Notes under the pieces: generated by a model
Seen by the model: only the letters and a program-made list of their open reading frames with translations
Database searches by the model: none
What the model was told of the DNA's origin: nothing
Translations under genes and position numbers: made by a program
Source: Azorhizobium doebereinerae UFLA1-100
Lineage (GTDB): Bacteria; Pseudomonadota; Alphaproteobacteria; Rhizobiales; Xanthobacteraceae
NCBI RefSeq assembly: GCF_000473085.1
Contig: NZ_AXBA01000010.1
Coordinates: 110,128-174,127 of the forward strand
DNA length: 64,000 nucleotides
Direction of reading: 5' to 3'
Shown here: piece after piece, positions 18,438 through 28,763 of the stretch
How positions within the stretch are numbered: position 1 is the stretch's first letter
How the letters are laid out: each line of letters starts with the position of its first letter

Positions 18438-21400
18438 GAGTGTTGGTTCCTGCGATGCCGTTTACCCGCTTGCCTTCCGGGTCGAAGAAGGCGGGCGGCA
18501 CCACCCGGGCGGCGGTGAAGCCGGTGGGCGTGGTGACGTGGAGCGTGTCGTTGATCCGGGCCCGCCCGCCGGCCACCAGGGCCATGGCGACGGGGCGGCC
18601 GCAGGCGGCGCTGTCATAGGACGAGGTGACGTGGCCGAGCATGGTCATGGGCACCGGCTGGCGCGTGTCGGCGACGATCTGCGCGCCTTCCTCCAGCAGG
18701 GTCCGTCCGTCCTCCGTGAGCAGCCCGACCAGTTGCTTGCGGTCGGGCAGCGTCATGTCGGGGCGGGCGAGGGAGCGCTTGCCGACGAAATCCGGCTTGG
18801 CCTTGGACACCATGCCGCCGAGGCCGAGGTCGTCCGGCGTCACCGTGCCGTCGGTGTCCTGGCCGACGATGATGAAGCCGCGCTCGGCGCGCAGCACGTG
18901 CATCGTCTCGGTGCCGTAGGGCGTGATGCCGAACGGCGCACCGCGGGCCACGAGCGCTTCCCACACCGCGCGGGCATGGTCCGCCTGGACGTTGATCTCG
19001 AAGCCCATCTCGCCGGTGAAGGAGACACGGAACAGCCGGGTCGGGATGCCCATGATGTGGCCGGTGCGGATCGCCATGTGCGGAAAGGCTTCGGGCGACA
19101 GGTCGATGTCGTCCACCAGCGGCGCCAGCACGTCGCGGGCGCGCGGCCCCTGGAGCGCGATCACCGCCCATTCCTCGGTGGTGGAGGTGGCGAAGACCTT
19201 CAGGTCCGGCCATTCGGTCTGGAGATAGTCCTCCATATGGGCCAGCACGCGGGGCGCGCCGCCCGTGGTGGTGGTGACATGGAAGCAGTCGGGCGCGATG
19301 CGGGCCACCACGCCGTCATCGAAGACGAAGCCGTCTTCCTTCAGCATCAGGCCGTAGCGGCACTTGCCGGGCTCCAGCTTCAGCCAGGCATTGGGATAGA
19401 TGCGGTTGAGGAACTCGGCCGCGTCCGGTCCCGTCACCTCGATCTTGCCCAGCGTGGACGCATCGAAGATGCCGACGCCCTCGCGCACCGCCTTGCACTC
19501 GCGCCGGACCGCGGCGTGCATGTCCTCGCCGGCCTGCGGGAAGTACCAGGCCCGCCGCCAGAGCGCGACATTCTCGAACACCGCGCCGTGCTCCGCCGCC
19601 CAGTCGTGCAGCGGCGCCTGCCGGATGGGATCGAACAGCGCGTCGCGGCTGGCGCCGATGATGGCGCCGAAGGTCACCGGCGTGTACGGCGGACGGAAGG
19701 TGGTGGTGCCGATCTGCGGCACCGGCCGGTCCAGCGCCTCGGACAGGATGCCCAGCGCCGCCATGTTGGAGGTCTTGCCCTGGTCGGTCGCCATGCCGGT
19801 GGTGGTGTAGCGCTTCACATGCTCGACGCTCTCGAACCCCTCCCGGATGGCGAGGCGGATGTCCTTGGCGGTCACGTCGTTCTGAAAGTCGAGGAAGGCC
19901 CGCACCTTGGCCGGGTCCGCATCGGAACGCAGGACGCGCACCGGCTTGAAGCCGACCGGAGTCGCGGGGGTGACAGCGAAGTCGCGCGCGGCCTCGCTCC
20001 GCGCCGCCGCCGCACCGCCGGCCCAGCCCTCGGCCAGGATGGCGGCGAGGTCGAACGTGCCGGCGCAGGCGCCGACGGAGCGCTCCTTCTGCACCGAGCT
20101 GCCGGGCACGAAGGCGTCGAGGTCGGTGCGGAAGGACAGCTTGCCGCGGGACTGGGAGAACAGGTGGACGCTCGGCGTCCAGCCGCCGGAGAGGCCGGCG
20201 CAGTCGCAGGGCAGGGTGGTGCGCGCGCCGATGATGCCGTCCGCCGTCACCGGCGCCACGATGAGGCCGGTGACGCTCTTGCGGCCGGTGGAGCCGAGGA
20301 CGGTGTGCCCGGTGAGGTGGCGGACGCCGGCGATGAGCGCGCGCTCGGCGCCGATGGCGCTGTCGGGACGGACGTCGACCAGCGTGACGTCGAGCCCCGC
20401 CGCCTTGGCATCCGCCGCCGCGCGATAGGCGGAGGCACCGCTGGTGACGAACACGATGCGCCGGCCGGGGGCGACGCCGTAGCGGTTCACATAGACCCGC
20501 ACGCTCTCCGCCAGCATGATGCCGGGGCGGTCGTTGTCGGCGAAGGCGAGCGGGCGCTCATGGGCGCCGGTGGCGATCACCACCTCCTTGGCACGCACCT
20601 GCCACAGCCGCTCGCGCGGCAGGTCCGGCGCGGGATCGGCCAGGTGGTCCGTCACCCGCTCCGTCAGCACGATGTGGTTGTGGTTGTAATAGCCGAAGGC
20701 CGTGGTGCGCGGCAGCAGCGTCACGTTGGCCAGGGCGGCGAGGTCGGCACGGCTTTCGGCCAGCCATTCTGCGGCGGGCTTGCCGTCGATATGGGCGGTG
20801 GTCTCGTGCAGCAGGCTGCCGCCCAGCTCCGCCTGCTCGTCGGCCAGGATCACCCGCGCGCCGGTCTGCGCGGCGGCGCGGGCGGCGGCGAGGCCCGCCG
20901 GGCCGGCGCCCACCACCAGCACGTCGCAATGGGCGTGGCGGTGGACATAGCGGTCGGGATCCGCCGCGTCAGGGGCGACGCCGAGGCCGGCGGCGGCGCG
21001 GATGGCGGGCTCGTAGAATTTGTCCCAGAACGCGCGAGGCCACATGAAGGTCTTGTAGTAGAAGCCCGCCACGAACACCGGCGAGAGCCAGTCGTTGACC
21101 GCGCCGACATCGTGCTCCAGCGAGGGCCAGTGGTTCTGCGAGGCCACCTTCAGGCCGGCGGTGGCCTCCACCATGGTGGCGCGGTTGTTGGGATCGACCC
21201 GCCCCGGCCCGCGATCGACGCTGAGCAGGGCGTTCGGCTCGTCCGCGCCATGGGTGAGGATGCCGCGCGGCCGGTGGTATTTGAACGAGCGGCCGGCGAG
21301 CTTCACGCCATTGGCGAGCAAGGCCGAGGCGACGGTGTCGCCGGCATAGGCTTCCACGGCGGCGCCGTTGAAGGTGAAGTGCAGCGGACGGGCGCGGTCG

Positions 21401-21438
21401 ATGCGGCCGCCGCGCGGCAGGCGGTGCGACTGGGGCAT
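18430..21438 (-). CDS. soxA: Sarcosine oxidase alpha subunit
   Basis: 1002 residues, the usual alpha length. An N-terminal ferredoxin-like domain (about 15-95, without cluster cysteines) precedes the dinucleotide-binding domain (VLVVGAGPAGLAAARAAAQTG near 172; VIATGAHERPLAF). The C-terminal aminomethyltransferase/GcvT-like half (from about 600) binds folate. It binds NAD and carries the site where the iminium product meets tetrahydrofolate. The start MPQSHRLPRGG at 21438 overlaps the soxD stop as TGATG. Confidence 0.97.
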   Translation of the reverse strand: MPQSHRLPRGGRIDRARPLHFTFNGAAVEAYAGDTVASALLANGVKLAGRSFKYHRPRGILTHGADEPNALLSVDRGPGRVDPNNRATMVEATAGLKVASQNHWPSLEHDVGAVNDWLSPVFVAGFYYKTFMWPRAFWDKFYEPAIRAAAGLGVAPDAADPDRYVHRHAHCDVLVVGAGPAGLAAARAAAQTGARVILADEQAELGGSLLHETTAHIDGKPAAEWLAESRADLAALANVTLLPRTTAFGYYNHNHIVLTERVTDHLADPAPDLPRERLWQVRAKEVVIATGAHERPLAFADNDRPGIMLAESVRVYVNRYGVAPGRRIVFVTSGASAYRAAADAKAAGLDVTLVDVRPDSAIGAERALIAGVRHLTGHTVLGSTGRKSVTGLIVAPVTADGIIGARTTLPCDCAGLSGGWTPSVHLFSQSRGKLSFRTDLDAFVPGSSVQKERSVGACAGTFDLAAILAEGWAGGAAAARSEAARDFAVTPATPVGFKPVRVLRSDADPAKVRAFLDFQNDVTAKDIRLAIREGFESVEHVKRYTTTGMATDQGKTSNMAALGILSEALDRPVPQIGTTTFRPPYTPVTFGAIIGASRDALFDPIRQAPLHDWAAEHGAVFENVALWRRAWYFPQAGEDMHAAVRRECKAVREGVGIFDASTLGKIEVTGPDAAEFLNRIYPNAWLKLEPGKCRYGLMLKEDGFVFDDGVVARIAPDCFHVTTTTGGAPRVLAHMEDYLQTEWPDLKVFATSTTEEWAVIALQGPRARDVLAPLVDDIDLSPEAFPHMAIRTGHIMGIPTRLFRVSFTGEMGFEINVQADHARAVWEALVARGAPFGITPYGTETMHVLRAERGFIIVGQDTDGTVTPDDLGLGGMVSKAKPDFVGKRSLARPDMTLPDRKQLVGLLTEDGRTLLEEGAQIVADTRQPVPMTMLGHVTSSYDSAACGRPVAMALVAGGRARINDTLHVTTPTGFTAARVVPPAFFDPEGKRVNGIAGTNTHA

Positions 21439-21749
21439 CAGCGGGCTCCCGCCTTCGAGGTGTCGGACGGGGCGCTCACGTCGGGACGCGGCTCGCCCAT
21501 CCTGTAGCTGGCGAGGAAGGTGTCGCTCACGGTGTTGCGCAGCGCGTTGAACCAGCGGCCGCAGCCGTGCAGGTGGCGCCAGCGCTCCGCATGGACGCCC
21601 TTGGGGTTGGAGCGTTCGAACAGATAGGCGGCCCAATCCGCGTCACTGAGCGCGGACGGCGTCTCGGGGCGGGCGATATGGGCCTCGCCGCCGCAGTGGA
21701 ATTCGATTTCCGGGCGGGCGCCGCAATAGGGACAGGTCACGAGCAGCAT
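21438..21749 (-). CDS. soxD: Sarcosine oxidase delta subunit
   Basis: 103-residue Zn-binding SoxD. The N-terminal MLLVTCPYCGARPEIEFHCGG supplies the cysteines and histidine; the C-terminal WFNALRNTVSDTFLASYRMGE is family-typical. Starts 9 bp after soxB. Confidence 0.95.
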   Translation of the reverse strand: MLLVTCPYCGARPEIEFHCGGEAHIARPETPSALSDADWAAYLFERSNPKGVHAERWRHLHGCGRWFNALRNTVSDTFLASYRMGEPRPDVSAPSDTSKAGAR

Positions 21750-21757
21750 GGCGGACC

Positions 21758-23011
21758 TCAGTGCGCCACAGCCGCCGCCGCCGCTTCGTCGATGAGGCGG
21801 CCGGTGCGGAAGCGGTCGAGGGTGAAGGGCGCGTTGATGGGGTGGGGTTCGTCGCGCGCGATGGTGTGGGCGAAGACGTTGGCCGAGCCGGGGCTGGCCT
21901 TGAAGCCGCCGGTGCCCCAGCCGCAGTTCACATAGAGCCCCTTCACCGGCGTCTTGCCGATGATGGGCGAGCGGTCCGGCGTCACGTCCACGATGCCGCC
22001 CCAGGAGCGCATCATCTTCATGCGGGTGAACTGCGGGAACAATTCGCAGATGGCATCCAGCGTGTGGGTGGTGATGTGCAGCCCGCCCTGCTGGCTGTAG
22101 GACACATACTGGTCCGTGCCGGCACCGATGACGAGCTCGCCCTTGTCCGACTGCGAGATGTAGGCATGCACCGCGTTGGACATGAGCACGCAGGGAAAGC
22201 ACGGCTTCACCGGCTCGGACACCAGCGCCTGGAGCGGGAAACTCTCCAGCGGCATGCGCACGCCGGCAAGACCCATCACCATGCTGGTGTGGCCGGAAGC
22301 GGAGACGCCGATCTTCTTGGTCTTGATGCTGCCGCGCGTGGTGTCCACCCCCGTCACCGCACCGTCGGGGCCGCGATGGATGGCGGTGACCTCGCAATTC
22401 TCGATGATGTCCACGCCCATGGCGTCGGCACCGCGGGCATAGCCCCACACCACCGCGTCATGGCGGGCGGTGCCGCCGCGCCGCTGCAAGGCGGCGCCCA
22501 TCACCGGATAGCGGATGTCGGGCGAGATGTTCAGCGGCGGGCAGAAGGCCTTGGCCTCTTCCGGGGTGAGCCACTCATTGTCGATGCCGTTGAGCCGGTT
22601 GGCATAGACGTGGCGCTTGAAGCTCTGCACGTCATGGACGTTGTGCGCCAGCATCAGCACGCCGCGCTGGGAGAACATGACGTTGTAGTTCAGTTCCTCC
22701 GAGAGCCCTTCCCACAGCTTGACCGCATGCTCGTAGAGCGCGGCGCTCTCGTCATAGAGATAGTTGGAGCGGATGATGGTGGTGTTGCGGCCCGAATTGC
22801 CGCCGCCGATCCAGCCCTTCTCCAGCACCGCGATATTGGTCAGGCCGTGCTGCTTGGCGAGGTAATAGGCCGCGCCGAGGCCGTGCGAGCCGCCGCCGAT
22901 GATCACGGCGTCGTAGGCGGGCTTGGGGTCCGGCTTGCGCCATTGGCGCGGCCAGCCCTGGTGGGCGTTCATCGCCTCCGACAGGAGGGAGGTCAGCGAG
23001 AAGCGGCGCAT
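21758..23011 (-). CDS. soxB: Sarcosine oxidase beta subunit
   Basis: 417-residue flavoprotein holding the sarcosine-oxidising FAD and the covalent FMN. It shows [20 protein letters not shown] near 34-53 (dinucleotide fold), [10 protein letters not shown], and [18 protein letters not shown] with H184 matching the histidine that binds FMN in heterotetrameric enzymes. The start [13 protein letters not shown] at 23011 is family-typical. First gene of soxBDAG, divergent from gbcA. Confidence 0.97.
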   Translation of the reverse strand: MRRFSLTSLLSEAMNAHQGWPRQWRKPDPKPAYDAVIIGGGSHGLGAAYYLAKQHGLTNIAVLEKGWIGGGNSGRNTTIIRSNYLYDESAALYEHAVKLWEGLSEELNYNVMFSQRGVLMLAHNVHDVQSFKRHVYANRLNGIDNEWLTPEEAKAFCPPLNISPDIRYPVMGAALQRRGGTARHDAVVWGYARGADAMGVDIIENCEVTAIHRGPDGAVTGVDTTRGSIKTKKIGVSASGHTSMVMGLAGVRMPLESFPLQALVSEPVKPCFPCVLMSNAVHAYISQSDKGELVIGAGTDQYVSYSQQGGLHITTHTLDAICELFPQFTRMKMMRSWGGIVDVTPDRSPIIGKTPVKGLYVNCGWGTGGFKASPGSANVFAHTIARDEPHPINAPFTLDRFRTGRLIDEAAAAAVAH

Positions 23012-23237
23012 GGGCCAGTGTTCCCCTTGTTCTGCCGTGCAAGGTGCACCAGGGCACCGGCGACAGTTCGTCCGCTTGCGACCCCGTTCTGGAACAAATC
23101 CGACATCCGCCGCCCTCTCGTCCATGTGGCGGAAATTCGATAGAATATGTCGCTCCTGAGAAAGCGGAACCGCGGTTTCAGGTTGAACACTTCCAGTGTG
23201 GACGTGCGGCGCCCCGGCACGCGGCAGGAGGATGGAC
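23012..23237. promoter_or_regulatory. Divergent soxB / gbcA control region
   Basis: 226 bp. It contains TCTGGAACAAAT followed by CCGACATCC at 23088-23108, a motif found again with one difference at 45514-45534. A second symmetric element, ACACT-TCC-AGTGT at 23187-23199, lies 39 bp upstream of gbcA. An AT-richer patch GAAATTCGATAGAATATG (23131-23148) could hold a promoter. Candidate binding sites for one of the two GlxA/AraC-type regulators in the cluster. Confidence 0.6.
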
Positions 23238-24497
23238 ATGCTGGACACGACGGATACCCGCCTTGAGGCCTTGCTGCGCCGCCGCCGGCCGGGCTACAGC
23301 CTGGAGGCGCCGTTCTACACGGACCCCGACATCTTCGCCGCCGACCTCGACATCATCTTCGGCCGCCACTGGATCTATGTGGGCGTGGAGCCGGACGTGC
23401 CGGAGCCGGGCGATGCCATGGTCGTCGATATCGGCAGGACCTCCGTCATCATCGCCCGCAACGACGACGGTGAGGTCCGCGCCTTCCACAACGTCTGCCG
23501 CCATCGCGGCGCGCGGCTGCTCCAGGACTACAAGACCACGGTCGGCAACCTCGTCTGCCGCTACCATGCCTGGACCTATGATCTCGACGGCAAGCTGCTG
23601 TTCGCCGAGCACATGGGCAAGGAGTTCGACGCTTCCTGCCATGGCCTCAAGCCGGTGCATATCCGCTCGCTGGAAGGGCTGCTGTTCATCTGCCTCGCCG
23701 ACGATCCGCCGGCGGATTTCGACGCGATGGCGGCGCGCATGGCGCCCTATCTGGCGCCGCATGACCTCCGGAACGCCAAGGTCGCCTTCGAGAGCGAGCT
23801 GATCGAGCCGGGCAACTGGAAGCTGGTCATGGAGAACAACCGCGAGTGCTACCACTGCGCGGGCAACCATCCCGAATTGACCGTGCCGCTGTTCGCCTAT
23901 GGCTTCGGATTTGCGCCGGAGGAACTGGACGAGATGGGCCGCCTGGAGGCCCAGCGCTATGCGGAGCTGGTGAAGGACAGCCACGGACAATGGGAAAGCT
24001 GCGGCTTTCCCTCGCAGATGATCGAGCACCTGGACGACATGGTCACCGGCTATCGCACCGAGCGCCTGCCGCTGGACGGTGCCGGCGAGAGCCATACCGG
24101 CGACACCAAGGCCGCCTGCAGGAAGCTGCTCGGCGCCATCAACGACCCCCAGCACGGCGCCCTGCATTTCTGGACCCAGCCCAACAGCTGGCATCATTTC
24201 ATGAGCGACCATGTGGTCACCTTCTCGGTCATCCCGCTGGATGCCGAGCGCACCCTCCTGCGCACCAAATGGCTGGTGCACAAGGACGCGGTGGAGGGTG
24301 TCGATTACGACGTCGCGAACCTCACCGCCGTCTGGCAGGCCACCAATGTGCAGGATTCGGAGCTGGTGGGCTTCTGCCAGCAGGGCGCGGCCAGCCCGGC
24401 CTATGAGCCCGGCCCCTATTCGCCCCACACCGAGATGCTGGTGGAGAAATTCTGCAACTGGTACGTGGGCCGCATGCGCGCCCATGACGCGCGCTGA
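23238..24497 (+). CDS. gbcA: Glycine betaine monooxygenase, Rieske oxygenase subunit (GbcA type)
   Basis: 419-residue ring-hydroxylating-type oxygenase that demethylates glycine betaine to dimethylglycine plus formaldehyde. The Rieske motif is C87-x-H89 ([11 protein letters not shown]) and C107-x2-H110 (LVCRYH); the mononuclear iron site is in [22 protein letters not shown] ends at 23231, so ATG 23238 (spacing 6) is preferred over 23232, which abuts it. The pairing with a GbcB-like reductase and dgcAB identifies the substrate better than sequence alone; stachydrine-type oxygenases are close relatives. Confidence 0.92.
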   Translation: MLDTTDTRLEALLRRRRPGYSLEAPFYTDPDIFAADLDIIFGRHWIYVGVEPDVPEPGDAMVVDIGRTSVIIARNDDGEVRAFHNVCRHRGARLLQDYKTTVGNLVCRYHAWTYDLDGKLLFAEHMGKEFDASCHGLKPVHIRSLEGLLFICLADDPPADFDAMAARMAPYLAPHDLRNAKVAFESELIEPGNWKLVMENNRECYHCAGNHPELTVPLFAYGFGFAPEELDEMGRLEAQRYAELVKDSHGQWESCGFPSQMIEHLDDMVTGYRTERLPLDGAGESHTGDTKAACRKLLGAINDPQHGALHFWTQPNSWHHFMSDHVVTFSVIPLDAERTLLRTKWLVHKDAVEGVDYDVANLTAVWQATNVQDSELVGFCQQGAASPAYEPGPYSPHTEMLVEKFCNWYVGRMRAHDAR

Positions 24498-24516
24498 GCC
24501 GGCGGCGCGCTGATCC

Positions 24517-25653
24517 ATGGACGCTCTCGCCATCCGCCCTGATCCCCGCCTCGCGGCCTTGAGCGAGGCCCCGCCCGCCTGGGACCCGGAGCGCGACGAC
24601 GCGCTCATCGTGCGGCAGGTCCGGCAGGAGACGCCGGACGTCAAGACCTTCGTCCTCGCACCCGCCGTTCCGGCGCGCTTCGTCTATGAGCCGGGCCAGT
24701 TCATCACGCTCGACCTCGACATCGACGGCGCTCGGGTGAACCGCTGCTACACCTTGTCCTCGACGCCGACGCGGCCGGGCACGGTGTCCATCACCGTCAA
24801 GCGCGTGCCGGGCGGGCCGGTGTCCGGCTTCCTCCACGACCGGGTGGGGGAGGGCAGCGTGCTGCGCGCCGTGGGTCCCATGGGGGATTTCACCTGCGCC
24901 CGTCACGCGGCGGAAAAGTACCTGTTCCTCTCCGGCGGCAGCGGCATCACGCCGGTCATGTCCATGGCCCGCGCCCATCTCGATCTCGCCACCCGCGCCG
25001 ACATCGTCTTCCTGCACAGCGCGCGCACGCCGGCGGACATCATCTTCCGCGCCGAGCTGGAACTGATGGCACGCAACGAGCCGCGCTTCCGCTTCGCCGC
25101 CATCTGCGAGGCGGATGCGCCGTTCGAGCCGTGGCACGGCCTGCGCGGGCGCCTCGCGCCGGCGCACCTGGAGGCGGTGGCGCCGGACTTCCGCGAGCGG
25201 GAAGTCTTCGTCTGCGGCCCGGCGCCCTACATGGCGGCGGTGCGCGAGATGCTGCGCGCGGCGGGCTTCGACATGGCCCGTCATCACGAGGAGAGCTTCG
25301 ACTTCGCGGCGCTGGCCTCCGCCGAGCCGCAGGTGGCCGAGGAGGCGGTGGCCGCGGCGGCGCACATGGAAGCCGAGCCGGCACCCGCCCGCACCTTTCG
25401 CGTGGAATTCCGCAAGAGCGGTCGTACCATCGATTGCCCCGCCGACATGAACGTGCTGGAGGCGGCCCGCCGCGCCGGGCTGCGCCTGCCGTCGTCCTGC
25501 ACCAAGGGGCTGTGCGGCACCTGCAAGAGCAAGCTGGTCTCCGGCAGCGTGGAGATGAAGCACGGCGGCGGCATCCGCCAGCGCGAGATCGACGCGGGCC
25601 TGGCGCTGATCTGCTGCGCCAAGCCCACCAGCGACCTTGTGATCGAACGCTGA
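24517..25653 (+). CDS. gbcB: Glycine betaine monooxygenase reductase (GbcB type)
   Basis: 378 residues: FAD-binding barrel (FVYEPGQFITLDLDI, then NRCYTLSSTPT near 74), NAD-binding domain (LFLSGGSGITPVMSM), and a C-terminal plant-type [2Fe-2S] domain (PSSCTKGLCGTCKSKL with a last Cys in LICCAKP). It passes electrons from NAD(P)H to GbcA. 19 bp after gbcA. Confidence 0.93.
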   Translation: MDALAIRPDPRLAALSEAPPAWDPERDDALIVRQVRQETPDVKTFVLAPAVPARFVYEPGQFITLDLDIDGARVNRCYTLSSTPTRPGTVSITVKRVPGGPVSGFLHDRVGEGSVLRAVGPMGDFTCARHAAEKYLFLSGGSGITPVMSMARAHLDLATRADIVFLHSARTPADIIFRAELELMARNEPRFRFAAICEADAPFEPWHGLRGRLAPAHLEAVAPDFREREVFVCGPAPYMAAVREMLRAAGFDMARHHEESFDFAALASAEPQVAEEAVAAAAHMEAEPAPARTFRVEFRKSGRTIDCPADMNVLEAARRAGLRLPSSCTKGLCGTCKSKLVSGSVEMKHGGGIRQREIDAGLALICCAKPTSDLVIER

Positions 25654-25668
25654 AGGGAGGACGGCAAG

Positions 25669-26679
25669 ATGGCCCGCGGCGTTGCCCCCACCATGCCCAT
25701 CACCCCCCTCGCCTCCATCCGGCCCGCCGAGGCGCCGTTCGCCCGCCTGCGGCGCATCGGCTTCCTGACCCTGCCGAACTATTCCATGATCGCGCTGTCG
25801 AACGCGCTCGAAGCCTGCCGCATGGCCAATTACGTCAGCGGGCGGGAGATCTATTCCTGGCAGGTGCTGACGCCCGACGGCGCGCCCGCCCAGGCCAGCA
25901 ATGGCCTCTCCCTGAGCCCGACCATCCCACTCTCCGACGCGCGGACGCCGGACCTGGTGATGGTGTGCGGCGGCATCGACGTGCGCCAGGCGGTGGCGCG
26001 CGGCACCCGCGAGGCGCTGCGCCGCGCGGCCCGCAAGGGGGCCATGCTCGGGGCGCTCTGCACCGGCACGTTCGCGCTGGCGGAGGCCGGCCTGCTGGAC
26101 GGCTATCGGTGCGCCATCCATTGGGAGAATCTCGCCGCCATCCGCGAGGAGTTTCCCGACGTCGCCTTCCAGGAGGACGCCTTCGTCATCGATCGCGACC
26201 GGATGACCTGCACCGGCGGTGTGGCGCCGCTGGACATGATGCTGGTGATGATCGCGGCGGCGCTCGGTGCGCGGACCGCCGGTGCGGTGGCCGAGCAGTT
26301 CATCGTGCGCCGCGCCGGAACGCCGGAGCGGCAGAAGGCCGCCGTCAGCCCGGAGATCGCCGCCCGGACGCCGGCCATCGCCAGGGCGGTGGAGGTGATG
26401 TCGCGCCATCTCGACCGCCCCCTGCCGGTGGCTGACGTGGCGGCGGCGGCCGGGCTTTCCCAGCGCCAGATGGAACGGTTCTTCCGGCGCCATCTCGCAG
26501 CCTCGCCTGCCGCCTTCTACCTCGACCTGCGCCTCGCCCGCGCCCGCGAACTGCTCCGCCTGTCGCCCTTGCCGGTGACCGATGTGGCGCTCGCCTGCGG
26601 CTTCCAGTCCGCCGCCCATTTCTCCGTCGCCTACGGGCGGCGCTACGGCCATCCGCCCCGGGCGGAACGCGCCGCGTGA
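25669..26679 (+). CDS. GlxA-family (GATase1-like plus AraC) transcription regulator, GbdR-like
   Basis: 336 residues. An N-terminal DJ-1/GATase1-like domain (RIGFLTLPNYSMIALSNALEACRMAN; GALCTGTFALAEAGLLDG; CTGGVAPLDMM) is followed by an AraC-type double helix-turn-helix from about 240 (VADVAAAAGLSQRQMERFFRRHL; VTDVALACGFQSAAHFSVAYGRRYG). AAGGGAGG precedes the start. In pseudomonads GbdR of this family activates gbc, dgc and sox genes; the position between gbcB and dgcA fits the same role here. Confidence 0.9.
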   Translation: MARGVAPTMPITPLASIRPAEAPFARLRRIGFLTLPNYSMIALSNALEACRMANYVSGREIYSWQVLTPDGAPAQASNGLSLSPTIPLSDARTPDLVMVCGGIDVRQAVARGTREALRRAARKGAMLGALCTGTFALAEAGLLDGYRCAIHWENLAAIREEFPDVAFQEDAFVIDRDRMTCTGGVAPLDMMLVMIAAALGARTAGAVAEQFIVRRAGTPERQKAAVSPEIAARTPAIARAVEVMSRHLDRPLPVADVAAAAGLSQRQMERFFRRHLAASPAAFYLDLRLARARELLRLSPLPVTDVALACGFQSAAHFSVAYGRRYGHPPRAERAA

Positions 26680-26719
26680 CCGATCTTTCCGCCCCCGCTT
26701 GCGCGATTGGAGCCGCCCG

Positions 26720-28759
26720 ATGATCGCCAATGCCGATGCGCTGCTGAAGCCGCTGACCCTGAAGGGCCTGACCATCCGCAACCGGGTGATGAGCACCAGC
26801 CATGCCCCGGGCTATGGCAAGGAGGGCAAGCCGCAGGAGCGCTACCAGCTCTATCACGAGGAAAAGGCCAAGGGCGGCATCGGGCTGACCATGTTCGGCG
26901 GCTCGTCCTCGGTGGCGCTGGACAGCCCGGCGGCGCCCTGGAACCAGGTGTCGGTGGCGGACGACAGCGTCATCCCCTTCTTCCAGGCCTTCTCGGACCG
27001 CATCCATCGGCATGGGGCGAAGCTGATGATCCAGCTCACCCACATGGGCCGGCGGACCAAATGGGACACGGAGAACTGGTTCCCCACCGTGTCGTCTTCG
27101 CCCCGGCGCGAGCCGGCCTCGCGCACCATCCCCAAGGAACTGGAGCCGGAGGAGATCGCCCGCATCATTGCCGACTTCGCCGCCGCCGCCCGCCGCTGCC
27201 GCGAGGGCGGGCTCGACGGCTGCGAGGTCTCCGCCGCCCATGGCCATCTCATCGACCAGTTCTGGTCGCCGTCCGTAAATCAGCGCACGGACGGTTATGG
27301 CGGGAGCCTTGCCAACCGCATGCGCTTCGGCCGCGAGGTGCTGGAGGCCATGCGCCGGGCGGCGGGGGACGATTACGTCATCGGCATCCGCATGTCTGGC
27401 GACGAGATGATCGCCGACGGCCTCTCGCACGAGGACTGCGTGGAGATCGCCGCCACCTATGCCCGCGACGGGCTGGTGGATTTCGTCAACGTGCTGGGCG
27501 GGCAGGCGCGGGACGACATGGCCCACGCCATCTCGCTGCCCAACATGTCCTTCCCCGTCGCGCCCTTCCTGCACCTGCCCAGCGCCATCAAGCGCGAGGT
27601 GGACGTGCCGGTGTTCCATGCCCAGCGCGTCACCGATCTCGCCACCGCCGCCCGCGCGGTGGCCGACGGCCATGTGGACATGGTGGCCATGACCCGCGCC
27701 CATATCGCCGATCCGCATCTGGTGCAGAAGCTGATCGAGGGGCGGGACGACGACATCCGCCAGTGCGTGGGGGCGGGCTACTGCATCGACCGCATCTATG
27801 TGGGCGGCGATGCGCTGTGCATCCAGAACGCCGCCACGGGCCGCGAGGCCACCATGCCCCACGTCATCCCGAAGGCGGACGTGCGGCGCAGGGTCGTGAT
27901 CGTCGGCGCCGGCCCCGGCGGGCTGGAAGCCGCCCGCGTCTGCGCCGAGCGCGGCCATTCCGTCGTGCTGTTCGAGAAGAATGCGGCGGCCGGCGGCCAG
28001 ATCAACCTCGCCGCCAAGGCCGGCTGGCGCGAGGCTCTGTCCGGTATTCCGCGCTGGCTGGCAGGCCAGGTCACCAGGCTCGGTGTCGACCTCCGGCTGG
28101 GTGTCGAGGCGAGCGAGGCCGCGATCCTCGCCGAGCAGCCGGACGTGGTCATCATCGCCACCGGAGGAAAGCCCAGCCACGGCCACGCCAAGGGGGCGGA
28201 GCGGGCGCTCACCACAGCGGACGTGCTGTCCGGTGCGGTGGAGCTGTCGGGCACGGTGCTGCTGTTCGACGAGATGGGCCAGCACAATGCCGCCTCCACC
28301 GCCGAGCAACTGGCCAGGCGCGGTTGCCTGGTGGAGTTCGTCACCGCCGACCGCTACGTGGCGCAGGAGGTGGGCACCACCAACCAGCCGATCCATTATC
28401 GCGAGCTCTACAAGCTCGGCGTCGTGTTCTCGCCGAACCTCGACCTGATCGAGATCTATCCCGAGGGCAACCGTCTGGTGGCCGCGCTGCGCAACACCTT
28501 CACCGACGCGGAGGAGGAGCGGCTTGTCGACCACGTGGTCGTCGAATACGGCACCTTGCCGGTGGACGGGGTCTACCACGCGCTGAAGGCCGGCTCGGTG
28601 AATGCCGGGCAGATCGACCTTGGCGCCATCGTGCGCGGCGAGCCGCAGCCTTACGACCTGTCCCAGGGCTTCGCCCTCTATCGCGTGGGGGACGCGCTCG
28701 CCGGGCGCAACATCCACGCCGCCATCTACGACGCTCTGCGCCTCTGCAAGGACCTCTAG
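26720..28759 (+). CDS. dgcA: Dimethylglycine demethylase flavoprotein (DgcA type, TMADH family)
   Basis: 679 residues. An old-yellow-enzyme TIM barrel (about 1-370: IRNRVMSTSHAPGYG, AAHGHLIDQFWSP, NQRTDGYGGSLANR) is followed by a second dinucleotide-binding half (VVIVGAGPGGLEAARVCAERG near 394). The Fe-S loop reads CVGAGYCIDRIYVGGDALC: only three of the four cysteines typical of trimethylamine dehydrogenase are present, the middle one being Ala. With dgcB and the ETF pair it should oxidise dimethylglycine to sarcosine. Confidence 0.9.
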   Translation: MIANADALLKPLTLKGLTIRNRVMSTSHAPGYGKEGKPQERYQLYHEEKAKGGIGLTMFGGSSSVALDSPAAPWNQVSVADDSVIPFFQAFSDRIHRHGAKLMIQLTHMGRRTKWDTENWFPTVSSSPRREPASRTIPKELEPEEIARIIADFAAAARRCREGGLDGCEVSAAHGHLIDQFWSPSVNQRTDGYGGSLANRMRFGREVLEAMRRAAGDDYVIGIRMSGDEMIADGLSHEDCVEIAATYARDGLVDFVNVLGGQARDDMAHAISLPNMSFPVAPFLHLPSAIKREVDVPVFHAQRVTDLATAARAVADGHVDMVAMTRAHIADPHLVQKLIEGRDDDIRQCVGAGYCIDRIYVGGDALCIQNAATGREATMPHVIPKADVRRRVVIVGAGPGGLEAARVCAERGHSVVLFEKNAAAGGQINLAAKAGWREALSGIPRWLAGQVTRLGVDLRLGVEASEAAILAEQPDVVIIATGGKPSHGHAKGAERALTTADVLSGAVELSGTVLLFDEMGQHNAASTAEQLARRGCLVEFVTADRYVAQEVGTTNQPIHYRELYKLGVVFSPNLDLIEIYPEGNRLVAALRNTFTDAEEERLVDHVVVEYGTLPVDGVYHALKAGSVNAGQIDLGAIVRGEPQPYDLSQGFALYRVGDALAGRNIHAAIYDALRLCKDL

Positions 28760-28763
28760 GGCC

